Source: Tretioscincus oriximinensis (taxonomy: Eukaryota > Chordata > Lepidosauria > Squamata > Gymnophthalmidae). Taken from it: 64,000 bases of DNA. The DNA is taken from positions 1,087,641 to 1,151,640 of the forward strand of contig JAJVDF010000302.1 in the NCBI GenBank assembly GCA_022410635.1. Reading direction: 5' to 3'. The position numbers and the translations under genes are program-made. The notes under the pieces are model-generated. The model was not told where the DNA came from. It saw only the letters and a program-made list of their open reading frames with translations, and did not search any database. Below, piece after piece: positions 54,440 to 64,000 of the stretch. The number at the start of each line of letters is the position of its first letter. Position 1 is the stretch's first letter.

Positions 54440-56780
54440 TTTGACTTCTGCCATTTTGTCCATCTTCTTTGGATAAGGTTTGCTAATTTCATCATCTGCA
54501 GTTGCTCTTCAATTAAAACAAGGCTGATGCATTTTATTTCATTGTTTGCTTGTTGGGCAGTAAAGCTTTGAGTAAAATTAGAACACCCGATTCCTTATTC
54601 AAATCTAAACAGAGTTTATTTAAGCATAGCCATTAAAAATCAAATCCTGAATTTACAAGAAGTAGTTGACACTGTGAGGTATTTGTGAAACAAATCATGC
54701 AAGGCAGACTTCCACATTTACTTCATTTAGACGTTCCTTTGCCACTTATATACGCAAATATATTTGCTTAATAAATCTGATTGAAGAAAAGACCATTGCA
54801 GGAAATGGGATGATGTTCCTTGGGGACATTCTAAGAAATATGTGTAAAGTGTTTTGCATGGTTTTTAACATGGTGGCTATACAATCTTTAGGTTTCTGCA
54901 CCAAATAGAAATATAAGNTGGCCCCATACAAAAAAGCGGCTGAAAAGAGACTGTATACAGAGATTAGGGCCTGATTTTGCACTTGACCTTATTCTCTCCC
55001 AGAAAATGTTCTAAGTGGCCTGCTGTGAACATGCCTATCCTAGTCCAGAATTGCATCTGGACAACAGGTAGCTTAGACTATGAGTAAGGCCCAGGGCCAA
55101 TCAGACCTGGTATTCCTATCCAAGCAGCCTCAGTAAAAGCTATTGAAAAGACATCTATGTGGATTAGAACTACAGAACATCTCTAAGCTGCATTTATTTT
55201 ATTTTTTTCCTGTGATTGGAAACAGACCTAGTATTTTTCAATTCCCTTACACTTTTGACAAATTTTGTCTTTTTTGTATGACAAGGCAGCATGATCATAG
55301 TCTTCATAGCATCCCATCGTATGACATAGGAAGTGAGATAGGGCAGGCCTTGCATATCGCACAAAATGAAATTAAAAAATAAGAATAACACCAAGCTTAA
55401 TAACCCATCAAGTTCTTCAAAAAAGGGATTACTTTGCTTCATGAACTCCTGACTGAAAGCTGTTTTTGCCCAGCATTACTTAAGCCTCCAGCTGCACAGT
55501 TTTATTATATTCTGCGCGTGCTTTCCAGGAGATTTGAACCTCATGTATTCTTCTGTGAACCATTGGATCATTCCGAAAACAATTTTGTGATATTTGTTCC
55601 TCTGAGGGAGGCAGTGGAAGAACTTCTGAATGTGTATAAAGAAGAACGGATACTGTACTGCCAGGGACCTGGAAATGCCAAGAAAAACATAGATGCTGAG
55701 AGCCAGGGAATCTCGGGTTATGATACTTTCCTCTGCATTTCCTTTACAGTAAGCAAGACAGCAGTTGGGGAAAGTGGCTCCTGGTTCTTTTCCCCCCACC
55801 CCAGGGCGGCTGCAGCCAACATATGGCAAGTGGGAAGCTTGCCAAGGGGCAACGAGGGAAGGTGGCACCCAGCTATCCCCTTCTATCCTCCACAGAGCTT
55901 CAGCCAAATTGACACTTCACAAGCCGCTGGCTCACAAAGTGGCTGCACGGGGGGAGGAGGGGTAGATATGACATGTCTTCTTCCAGCTGCTGCAATTGGA
56001 TGATGGTCCAACTGCTGTGACGGGCCTTATTTACGCATAGGAAACGGTCTTCAGGGTAGTAAGTCCTATGGCATGCAATGTGCAACACATATCTGCAACA
56101 GATATCAGCAGCAACGTTAGGTCAAAAAGCTGATCAAAATCCTGGACTGCAGCACATAAGTATTAAAAAGTAGGACAAAAATAGGACAGCGATGGTTGTC
56201 AGTTGGGGCTCATGGGTGTTGTAGACTCCTCCAAAGAATATTCCCCAAACATCCTTGTATACACTTCTCTAAATACCTTCCTAAATACTTAAAATATCTT
56301 CCTAAATACTTAAATTTTGTAATCCTACTTTCACCACGTGGCTGCTGCCTATATAGTCACTGAGCTCCATAAATTATGGACTCTATATATACATTTCAGC
56401 TTGACACCCTCATAATTACTGAAATTTCGTAACCCTACTTTCACCATGTAGATGCTGCCCTTATTTATTTACACTATTAGCCCGCCCTGTAGCCAAAGGT
56501 CATATTCAGACACCAAGCTCCATAAATTATGCATTGTGTACAAATTTCAGTTTGACAGTGATTAGGGTTCAAAAAATCGGAAAGCAGGACTGAACATGGA
56601 AAAATACAGGAATGTAAGTATGAAAGCAGGTCAAGGGATCAAAAATACAAACAGGGAACTTGTACAGTATGTGTCATGAATCTATATATATGCGCTAGTT
56701 GTTAAACATGCAAATGTGTGTGTAGGTTGCCTCCCAGGGCACCCCATCCAGGCAATGTGGGCTCTGGCGGGTAGACAGCA
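54440..56780. other. Intergenic DNA without recognised gene
   Basis: No exon or RNA gene is seen. A 189-codon open frame at 55434-56003 has no recognisable domain and is probably chance. Confidence 0.4.
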
Positions 56781-56789
56781 GCTTGTAGC

Positions 56790-57530
56790 TAACACTTGAA
56801 AATCAGGTGGAGGCAGTGGCCAGGAGTGCCTATTTCCAGTTACGTCTGGTTCGCCAGTTACAGCCACTTCTGAACAGGGATGATCCAGCCACATTAATCC
56901 ATGCTCTGGTAACTTCCAGGTTGGACTATTGTAATGCGCTCTATATGGGGCTGCCCTTGAAAACGGTTCGGAAGCTACAGCTGGTGCAGATGCAGCCGCT
57001 AGACTGCTGACAGGGACAGCTGGCCGGACACACATCACACCGGTCTTGAAAGAGCTGCACTGGCTGCCCATTCGCTACCGAGCCCAATTCAAGGTTTTGA
57101 CTTTAACTTACAAGGCCCTAAATAACTTGGGCCCCAAATATCTAAAGGAATGCCTTCTTCCATACCAACCTGCCCGTGCCTTAAGATCTGCAGGAGAGGC
57201 CCTCCTGGTTGTACCACCCCTTTCAACAGCCAGTGGAGTGGGAACCCGGGGCAGGGCCTTCTCAGTGGTTGCCCCTTGTCTTTGGAACAGTCTCCCCCTC
57301 GAGGTGCGTCTATCATCATCGTTGTATTCTTTTAGAAGGTCCTTGAAGACGCACCTCTTTTGCCTGGCCTTTGGCTGAAGAAATGCCATCTCTATCCCTA
57401 CTTTTAAATATTGTTTTATACTTTTTTAATTTTTGTATTGATGTTTTACTGTTTTTGCCACCCTGAGACCTTCGGGTATAGGGCGGGGTATAAGTATAAA
57501 TAAATAAATAATAAATAAATAAATAAGTAA
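56790..57530 (+). mobile_element. L2-type LINE, ORF2 C-terminus and 3' tail
   Basis: It encodes FQLRLVRQLQPLLNRDDPAT, LIHALVTSRLDYCNALYMGL, then [40 protein letters not shown] and GTRGRAFSVVAPCLWNSLPL. The LHWLP and YKAL motifs are typical of L2-clade reverse transcriptase tails. It ends CCCTGAGACCTTCGGGTAT and TAAATAAATAA. Confidence 0.85.
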
Positions 57531-58204
57531 ATGCATTTTGGTGGCTGCACCGAAAAAAGCAGGTTCATTTGTGTTTGAAGTGATGGACGCTGATCGCGGC
57601 AACATGTTTTATTAGATAAATTTCTGTTAAAACAACTGACCAGGAATCACGTGGTTAATAGATGGGGGGAAATTGCTGAATAGAGAGAACAACTTAATAC
57701 ATAACAATGAGTTATTCAGCCATATTGAATGGTTGCTAAAAATCCTTAATTGTTAATTATTACCAAAGTTAAGCTTGTGGAAGGGGAAGGAAAGAGAAAG
57801 AGAAGGGTTTGGGCTCCGCCCACCAGCCTTCGCGCACGCATGTTAGTGCCCTGACTGTACGGACGCTCGTTTTGGGAATTATATATCATAATTAAAATAA
57901 ACCTGTCTCCCAGCACTTTTTTTTCTATTAAAAAATGAAAACAAGGTCTAAGCAACTGGCCCTTATCAGGACAGCAAAATTAGTTATTGCACACCATTGG
58001 TTTCAAAGCATCCGTCTCTTTCACTAAGGAAGCTTGGCTGACCAGGGTATGGACATCGGTCTTGAAGGATCCAGCAATCATCATCATAGCCTTTATTGGC
58101 ATAAAAAGAAGGAAGACATCCAATGCAAGAAACAAATCAAATATAAAATTTTCACGAGTAAGCNACAAAAGGAAGTTACAGCTGGGCAATACGGCGAAAT
58201 AAGA

Positions 58205-59530
58205 TTNTAGACCATTCCAGATGGACTCAGGTAGTCAAGGAATCAATTAGATCAATCAAGAAAAAGGCCACCTGTTCCGTAAAGGATTCGTCCTGGTTGT
58301 TCAGAAGAAACCCAATTTTCTGGAAGTCCGGTATGGACATACTAGGCAAAAAAATAGGTTGNTGATATTTTTCTCTGGTTTTTGAGCGTAATGAACACTG
58401 AAACAAGATGTGAAATAGGGAGTCTTGCACCATATGATCGCAAGTGCAAGTACGCAAATGCTTGGGTATTCCTAGAAATCTCCCTCTAAGCTGTCCCGAG
58501 GGGAGGATGTTAAAACGTGCTACAGACATAGCGCGTCTTGAGGCCGGGTTAATCAATGTTCTGAGGTAGGCGGCCATGGCCCCCCCCATGAACACATAAA
58601 TTAAAGCTTACAGGGGAGCAGGTCTTGGAAGCTGCCGACCATAAGCAATCCCAATCAGCTTTCATAAGTGCTGNTTTGACCATCCTACTGGCTTCTATCA
58701 TTGTGTACTGTTCCATTTGCTCTAGAGTGATACCTATGCTATCAAGCTTGGCATAAATCTCGACCTGCCAAGAAGAAGCTAAGGAATCTTGTAGCAGGAG
58801 ATTAAGGAGACTTTCATGGGTTGCAGAGTAATGGATCTTGATCCAATAGGTCAAGATTTTAATCCACGCTAGACAAGAGAGAGAATTTAATCCCAATTCG
58901 ATATTGAGGGAGGCCGCTGGTACACAGCGGGGGAGACCCATTATCCTATACAAAAACTTATGCTGGATGACATTCAGCAAGTCAGACCTTGCAATCGCCC
59001 ACACCGGGGCTCCATAAAGNGACGGGGATATTACTTTGGCCTTGAAGGCTTCTATGGCGGCCGGTATATACTGATGTCCAGAGTTGTAAAAGAACTTGGC
59101 AATAGCATTTGAGCTAAGTAGAGCTCTGTTGGTTAGTTGTTTGATATGGTGTGACCAGGATAAGTTATAGGAAAAAGTTATCCCCAAATAGGTGAAGTGT
59201 TTGACCTGTTCCAGAACTTCCCCCTCTATCTTCCAATTTAATTTTTTCCATGATCTAGCGAAGACCATTATTTTGGATTTCTCATAATTGATTTCCAGTC
59301 TATTTGCTCGAAAGTAACCAGCACAGCCCTTGAGTGTGCGGATCAGACCGATACGTGTATTGGAGAGGACGACTGCATCATCTGCATATAGAAGGAGAGG
59401 AATCTTTCTCCCCCTGAGAGTTGGATGGTGGCCATTTATTTCCTCCAAAATAGGAGCCAGATCCCTAGGACTTGGTAATGACAACCTTTCAAAGTTTATT
59501 AAAAAAATGGTCTCCCTTACTTTGNAGAAT
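58205..59530 (-). pseudogene. Non-LTR reverse transcriptase, decayed LINE
   Basis: The minus-strand frame 59484-58549 contains IPLLLYADDAVVLSNTRIGL, the catalytic YADD of a reverse transcriptase, then KSKIMVFARSWKKLNW and FTYLGITFSYNLSWSHHIKQ (thumb region). A change of frame in a run of seven C bases near 58580 leads to a second frame (to 58227) with a cysteine/histidine motif, CTCDHMVQDSLFHILFQC. The 5' part (endonuclease) is missing and N bases are present. The clade is uncertain; it is not CR1 or L2 as found elsewhere in this window. Confidence 0.85.
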
Positions 59531-59689
59531 TGCGACCAAACACTGCTTGCTGTTCTTTTTTACATTAGAAACTAANTACATGGTTTTCCTACTTATCGTC
59601 AGGTCCTGTCCACCCTGAGCTATATCTTGCCATCGACATGCTAAATTACCCACATGAAAAATTATATGGGTTTCTCAGACAGCGGGTTT

Positions 59690-59735
59690 GGAGGGGTATG
59701 CATGTTGGTGGGCCTTAGAAAATCTGGTCAACCTA
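59690..59735. mobile_element. TAGG-type hAT-like end fragment
   Basis: GGTATGCATGTTGGTGGG followed by CCTTAGAAAATCTGGTCAAC is the right end of the family only. Confidence 0.5.
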
Positions 59736-59922
59736 GTGCAGACAACGGCAGGCCCTGAATGGCATGCAGCTGGCCAAGCTATATTCTGAGATGCAGCCTA
59801 GAATAAGGCTCAATGTAGACAGGGCTTCATTTGATGTTTAATACATTTTCTTATGTGCTTTCACCTCGTTGTTATCAGCAGAGGTTTGTTATACGTTATG
59901 ATAAGATTCTAAATTCTTTTAT

Positions 59923-60127
59923 TTTAGAGAAATAGCCGTGTTAGTCTAGCAGAAAGTCCAGCAAAGGGGCTAGCAGCACTTTGAGACTAACTTGAGAAAA
60001 GTGGTTGGCATAAGCTTTCGTAGACAGGTCTACTTCTTCAGCATCTGAAGAAGTAGACCTGTCTACGAAAGCTTATGCCAACCACTTTTCTCAAGTTAGT
60101 CTCAAAGTGCTGCTAGCCCCTTTGCTG
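59923..60127. mobile_element. Foldback retroposon-like element, 205 bp
   Basis: It starts AGAGAAATAGCCGTGTTAGT. Arms of about 85 bases pair almost perfectly around CTTCTTCAGCATCTGAAGAAG. TAAATTCTTTTAT flanks both sides (59910-59922 and 60128-60140), a perfect 13-bp duplication. Confidence 0.92.
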
Positions 60128-60335
60128 TAAATTCTTTTATGATGTTCATGTTTTATGAATATGCCAGAAGCTTTGGATGTTTAATGTTTAAATATTTACT
60201 ATAAAGCCACAGGTGCCTGTATTGTTTGTCGACAATTCAGTGACGTTTACAATAAAATTGAATACAAACACAAACATGTCCTGATAAATACTGGAACTTG
60301 AGTCCNTTGCGTTAACTATTAATCCTATGAAACAC

Positions 60336-60545
60336 ATAAGAACATAAGAAGGGCCATCCTGGATCAGGCCACAGCCCATCTAGTCCAGCATTCTGTGCCA
60401 CACAGAGGCCCCCCAGATGCCCCTGGGCAGCCTGAACAGAGGAAAGCAAAATATGCTCCTGTTCATGACTCCCTGCAAATGGCACTTCAGGAGCACTACC
60501 TGTTGCTCCATCCCAGGTATAGCATCGAGACATCCATCCATGAAA
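60336..60545 (-). mobile_element. CR1-type 3' end, short
   Basis: ACATAAGAACATAAGAAGGG tail and the TCCATCCCAGGTATAGCATC end. Confidence 0.8.
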
Positions 60546-60760
60546 GGGTGGGGATAGCTACCTGCCGTTCTTTATCATACTTTTAATCCAGTTTCAGGCC
60601 TGAAGACTTGGNCTAAACCAGAAAGCACATGGTTTTGGCCCAGTGCTTCTGGACAAAGGTTGGATCAAAAGTACGTGTCTGTCCACTTCAGTTTTCCTTA
60701 TTTCATCTGTGGGAAAGATTAATGAGTGNTTGCTCCCCATCTAGCCTGAGGTCTCAGAAT

Positions 60761-61344
60761 TAGACTGACCAGAATTTCTGAGGCCCAAACTGGGGCAATT
60801 AATATTCATGCTAACTTGCATATTTATGAATATGCAAATCAACCATCAACANGCATTCTCCTCCGAAATCCCCACCCGAGAAATCCGCGAAGCAGAAGAG
60901 AAATTTTCAAAGTGTGTCAGAATTTTTTGAAGTTGTGAGAATTTTTTTTTTTTTTTTTTACTGTAGGGAGGGTGTCTTCAGGAGCTGGCTCTGNTTGCCA
61001 GAGCCCCCTAGTAGTGGTGAAATGAATTAAAAAAACGATTTTCCTCAGCAAAAAATGGGGAAATCAGCCCTCACAGAGAGGGTGAGGTAAACACACCAAC
61101 ACCATGATTCTCCCCCCAAAAAAGGGGTAATCTGGTCATTAGGTTGACCAGATGACCCCTTTTTTGGGGGGGGGGTTGACAACTCAGTTTTGGGGTGCCT
61201 CCCAGTTTTTTTCTGAGGAAAATCTTTTCAAAAAATATTTTTTTTCAAATTTTTTTTCCTCAGAAGAAAATGAACGGCACCCCAAAAACAGGTTTTCAAC
61301 CCCTCCNCCAAAGGGGTCATCTGGTCAGCCTACTGGTCAGCCTA
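60761..61344. mobile_element. TAGG-type hAT-like element, outer member of a nest
   Basis: It starts TAGACTGACCAGAATTTCTG and ends, after an interruption, CTGGTCAGCCTA. CTCAGAAT flanks both sides (60753-60760 and 61345-61352), a perfect 8-bp duplication. A second family member (61140-61332) is inserted near its right end. Confidence 0.9.
61140..61332. mobile_element. TAGG-type palindromic MITE inserted in its own relative
   Basis: It starts TAGGTTGACCAGATGACCCC and ends with the inverted sequence CTGGTCAGCCTA. The flanks CTGGTCAT (61132-61139) and CTGGTCAG (61333-61340) match in 7 of 8; the target is the terminal sequence of the outer element. It has the same short form as the copy at 10292-10511. 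Confidence 0.9.
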
Positions 61345-61682
61345 CTCAGAATGCAACAACTACATTTAACAAAATGTTCCAAGCTGGAGGTAGCCAGTGT
61401 GAGTCAAAGCTCTTGGCAATTTTCCATTTTATTTCCATTCCTTGGAGGAGTTGCGCTTATTGTGGGAAGGGAAAGTCATGTTTGCTCTGATGACTGGTGA
61501 CTTAAATGCAGAATTGATGAAGAAAGGCTTTGCCACGCCTGGCATGATGCCTGGATGTCGCTCCCTTGGAATGGGGCAAGCGTCACCTGCATGCTAGTTA
61601 GTGTACACTGTGGCAGGCTCCATTCCAACATGCAGATGGCAGGCCCACGTTCCGAGATTCATCATGGAATAGATTTGAGCAG

Positions 61683-61988
61683 TTTTTCTGAGGTGCAAAC
61701 TGGGGTAATCAATATTCATGAATGTGCAAATCACCCACCATCATGCATACCCCTCCAAAATCCACACCCAAGAAATCCACAAAGCATGTGAGAATTTTTT
61801 GAAGCGTGTGAGGATTTTTCAAAGTGCTTGAGAATTTTTCAAAGTGTACGGGAAATTTTCCCCCTGGTAGTGATGCAGGTTTTTTTTAAAAAAAATATAT
61901 ATATATTTTTCCTCAGCAAAAAACTGGCAGGGTAAACCTCCAAATTAGGGTCGTCCCCCCTGCAAAAGGGGTCATCTGGTCTGCCTAT
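61683..61988. mobile_element. TAGG-type hAT-like element
   Basis: TTTTTCTGAGGTGCAAACTG at the left, TATTCATGAATGTGCAAATC inside, and AAAAGGGGTCATCTGGTCTG then CCTA at the right. The left terminus is decayed. Confidence 0.7.
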
Positions 61989-61989
61989 C

Positions 61990-63390
61990 CTGGAATAGTG
62001 CTCAGCGTGGATTGAGATTTTAAAAAATTGCTGTCATGAAGAAGTTCTCAGCTTATTTGAGTGTGTAAAGATAGAAGTGAAGGGGGTGAATTTTTACCTC
62101 AGGTTCACAAGGCCTTGAGCACCAAAATGGCTCACCTAAAGAGACCCAAAGGAGGAAGCAGCTTAGTACACTCTTAAGCCCCGACGTTTTTAGTTATTGG
62201 ACTTAATTTTGTTTTTGTTTTTTAATGATTATGGTAAAGAAAACCATAGGCCTAGCCAGACAGAATTCTTCCTAGAGAAGGCCCTGAAGTAACAGAGCCG
62301 CTGCTCTGAGGGAAGCCATTATAAACAATCTTGGCATACAAGTGCAGCAGGTACCCAACAAAAGAGAAAAGAAACAGTGACTTCTTTTATTTAAGACATT
62401 TTTATACCAGGGCCGCCAGGCAAAAGGCGTCAAACTAATTATTTCTTGCACACCCAAAGGAAATGGTCCAGGAGGTGAATTGGTCCTGCTTATAGCAGGT
62501 GGATCCAGTTGTTGAGAAGAAAATCTGAGTTGTATCAGTGTAGAGAGAAATATATTCAGGGAATACACGTAAATTAAGTGTAGTATCATCACATTTCTCC
62601 CTAATTACTATATAGACCAGTATTCCAAAGATGAATGTGTGCTAAAAAGCTTTGTGAGGTCAGGTTCCCAAGGCCCCTTAATGTAGTGTTATCAGACCAC
62701 AAATCTGGAAATGAAGGAGAAAAGCAAAACTGAAATCTAAAACCTTNAAAAGAATATGAGTCTCATGTAATGACCCCCGAAGGAGCTGTAATGTCCCCAA
62801 AATAACATTTCCAAAACATGCACATCCCAAAATACGAATATGTATCCTGTGGTGAATATTAGCATGTGGTAACCCTGCGTAATGCGATGTAGGGCCCCCA
62901 AAATGACAACAGAAAATTACACATTACACAATACGTTAGTTAGTATTATAGGCCATCANGCCATTCACTTGTTTAAGAATACTGATTCTGTGACTTTTGA
63001 AGCTTGTGAGTATAATGAAAAAAATACACTCCGTAGGAATCATTTTTATATAAACGGATGTCTGTAACATTCAGAGAAGGCTTGCAAGTTTGTTTAAAAT
63101 GAAGGAAAGTTCTGTCTCCGTTTCTTGGGGGGGAACCGAGACTGGGGCGGTGCCATTATGGAAGAAAGGCCCTTACTCCATTTTGAAATGGCATGCTGCT
63201 GAATGTTGCTTCCTCTGTTCAGCCGGAGCAGAGCGAAAGAAACTGCTGAAAATGGGAAATCACATTAATTGCAAGATCCCCCTATCACTGCCAAAAATAG
63301 AGATGAAGTGCCGGCAAACCCCTTCTTATATCCATAGAAATGGCCCAGATGGGTAAGTGGAGAAATGCAAATGAAATAATGGTACAGCAT
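61990..63390. other. Intergenic DNA without recognised gene
   Basis: A/T-rich with no assignable repeat. An 88-codon open frame at 63090-63356 shows no known domain. Confidence 0.4.
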
Positions 63391-63394
63391 TATT

Positions 63395-63690
63395 CTGCTA
63401 TAATTATTCCACAATGAAGCATGGATATTCTGGAATAAATCTGTCCACACAATGGTTTCACTGCGGAATATCCAGTTATAGTGGATTGACTTAAGTGATG
63501 TGTGGACGCAACCTGAGAGTAGTCTGGACTATGGCGGGATCCACACATCACTTATTGATTCCACTCTAGTTGGATATTCCACAAGAAACCATTGTGTGGA
63601 CAGATTTATTCCAGAATATCCATGCTTCATTGTGGATTAGCCAGTTATAGTGGAATAAATAAGTGATGTGTGGATGCAGGCTATGAATGT
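63395..63690. repeat. Foldback structure with complex inverted arms
   Basis: CACAATGAAGCATGGATATT and GGAATAAATCTGTCCACACA (63410-63450) recur inverted at 63585-63637. GTGATGTGTGGACGC and GGATCCACACATCAC form an inner inverted pair. It is probably a non-autonomous DNA transposon, but ends and duplication were not resolved. Confidence 0.7.
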
Positions 63691-64000
63691 TGATCATGAG
63701 CTTTTAAACCATATCACTCCTGAAGATCTGGTCTGAAAACGAAATTAAAGTTTTCAACTGGCCTGAAAACCAGCAGGAATTCCCACCACGGTTTAGCCCA
63801 GTGCTTCAGGACTGAAAATTATTTAGATGTGATCATGCCTTGAATTATGCCCTTTGAGATCCAGAGTGTATCATTTAAAAAACAGCTATAAAAAACTATA
63901 GTTTTTTCTGCGTTCTTGGATACAGGCTGGGGACTTTCCATCTACATGAAAGTGCAGGTGAAAGCAGGCTAAGGTTATTCTTCATCTGGATGCCAAATCC

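Noticed and set aside
55434..56003. 189-codon open frame on the plus strand
   Set aside because: No domain, no splice context and no similarity that I recognise; probably chance.

Overview
This window is vertebrate nuclear DNA, most likely from a squamate reptile (lizard or gecko type). It has split genes with consensus GT-AG introns. Between them lies a dense mix of CR1, L2 and L1 LINE pieces, tRNA-derived SINEs of the kind seen in squamates, and many small non-autonomous DNA transposons with 8-bp target duplications. No bacterial, plasmid or phage feature is present. Dozens of single N bases are scattered through it, none inside an exon called here.

Two host genes can be rebuilt exon by exon. 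TCN2 (transcobalamin II, the secreted vitamin B12 carrier) lies on the minus strand from 19197 down to at least 5369. Eight coding exons join in frame, with a signal peptide, six cysteines in the positions of the known disulfides, and a GC-AG last intron. The very short final exon is only tentatively placed. PES1 (pescadillo, a 60S ribosome biogenesis factor) lies on the plus strand from 26351 to 51417. Fifteen exons give a complete 581-residue frame, with a CpG-rich promoter upstream and a poly(A) signal at 51942. The two genes are divergent, their start codons about 7.2 kb apart. This is the arrangement of TCN2 and PES1 in human 22q12, so the locus is conserved.

Layout: 1-5100 is repeat-rich flank beyond TCN2, with CR1 fragments, a hAT-like element split by CR1 and a possible solo LTR. 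5.1-19.2 kb is TCN2, with introns holding a 38-bp minisatellite, SINEs, a possible LTR with a 17-bp-arm hairpin, a hammerhead-like RNA core, CR1 and L1 fragments and a 147-bp inverted repeat. 19.2-26 kb is intergenic and repeat-filled. 26-51.9 kb is PES1, with introns full of CR1, L2, SINE, hAT and foldback elements. 51.9-64 kb holds no recognised host gene, only repeats, including a decayed non-LTR reverse transcriptase and a nested pair of hAT-like elements.

The most interesting observations concern mobile DNA. A family of palindromic, retroposon-like foldback elements has four copies, each flanked by an 11-13 bp target duplication. One copy duplicated the splice donor of PES1 exon 13. A TAGGCTGACCAG-ended hAT-like family occurs in about ten copies, including a resolved self-insertion. 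A CAGGGGTGGGCAA-ended hAT family has two copies of identical 188-bp length with perfect 8-bp duplications, and a 610-bp relative carrying a GC-rich insert.
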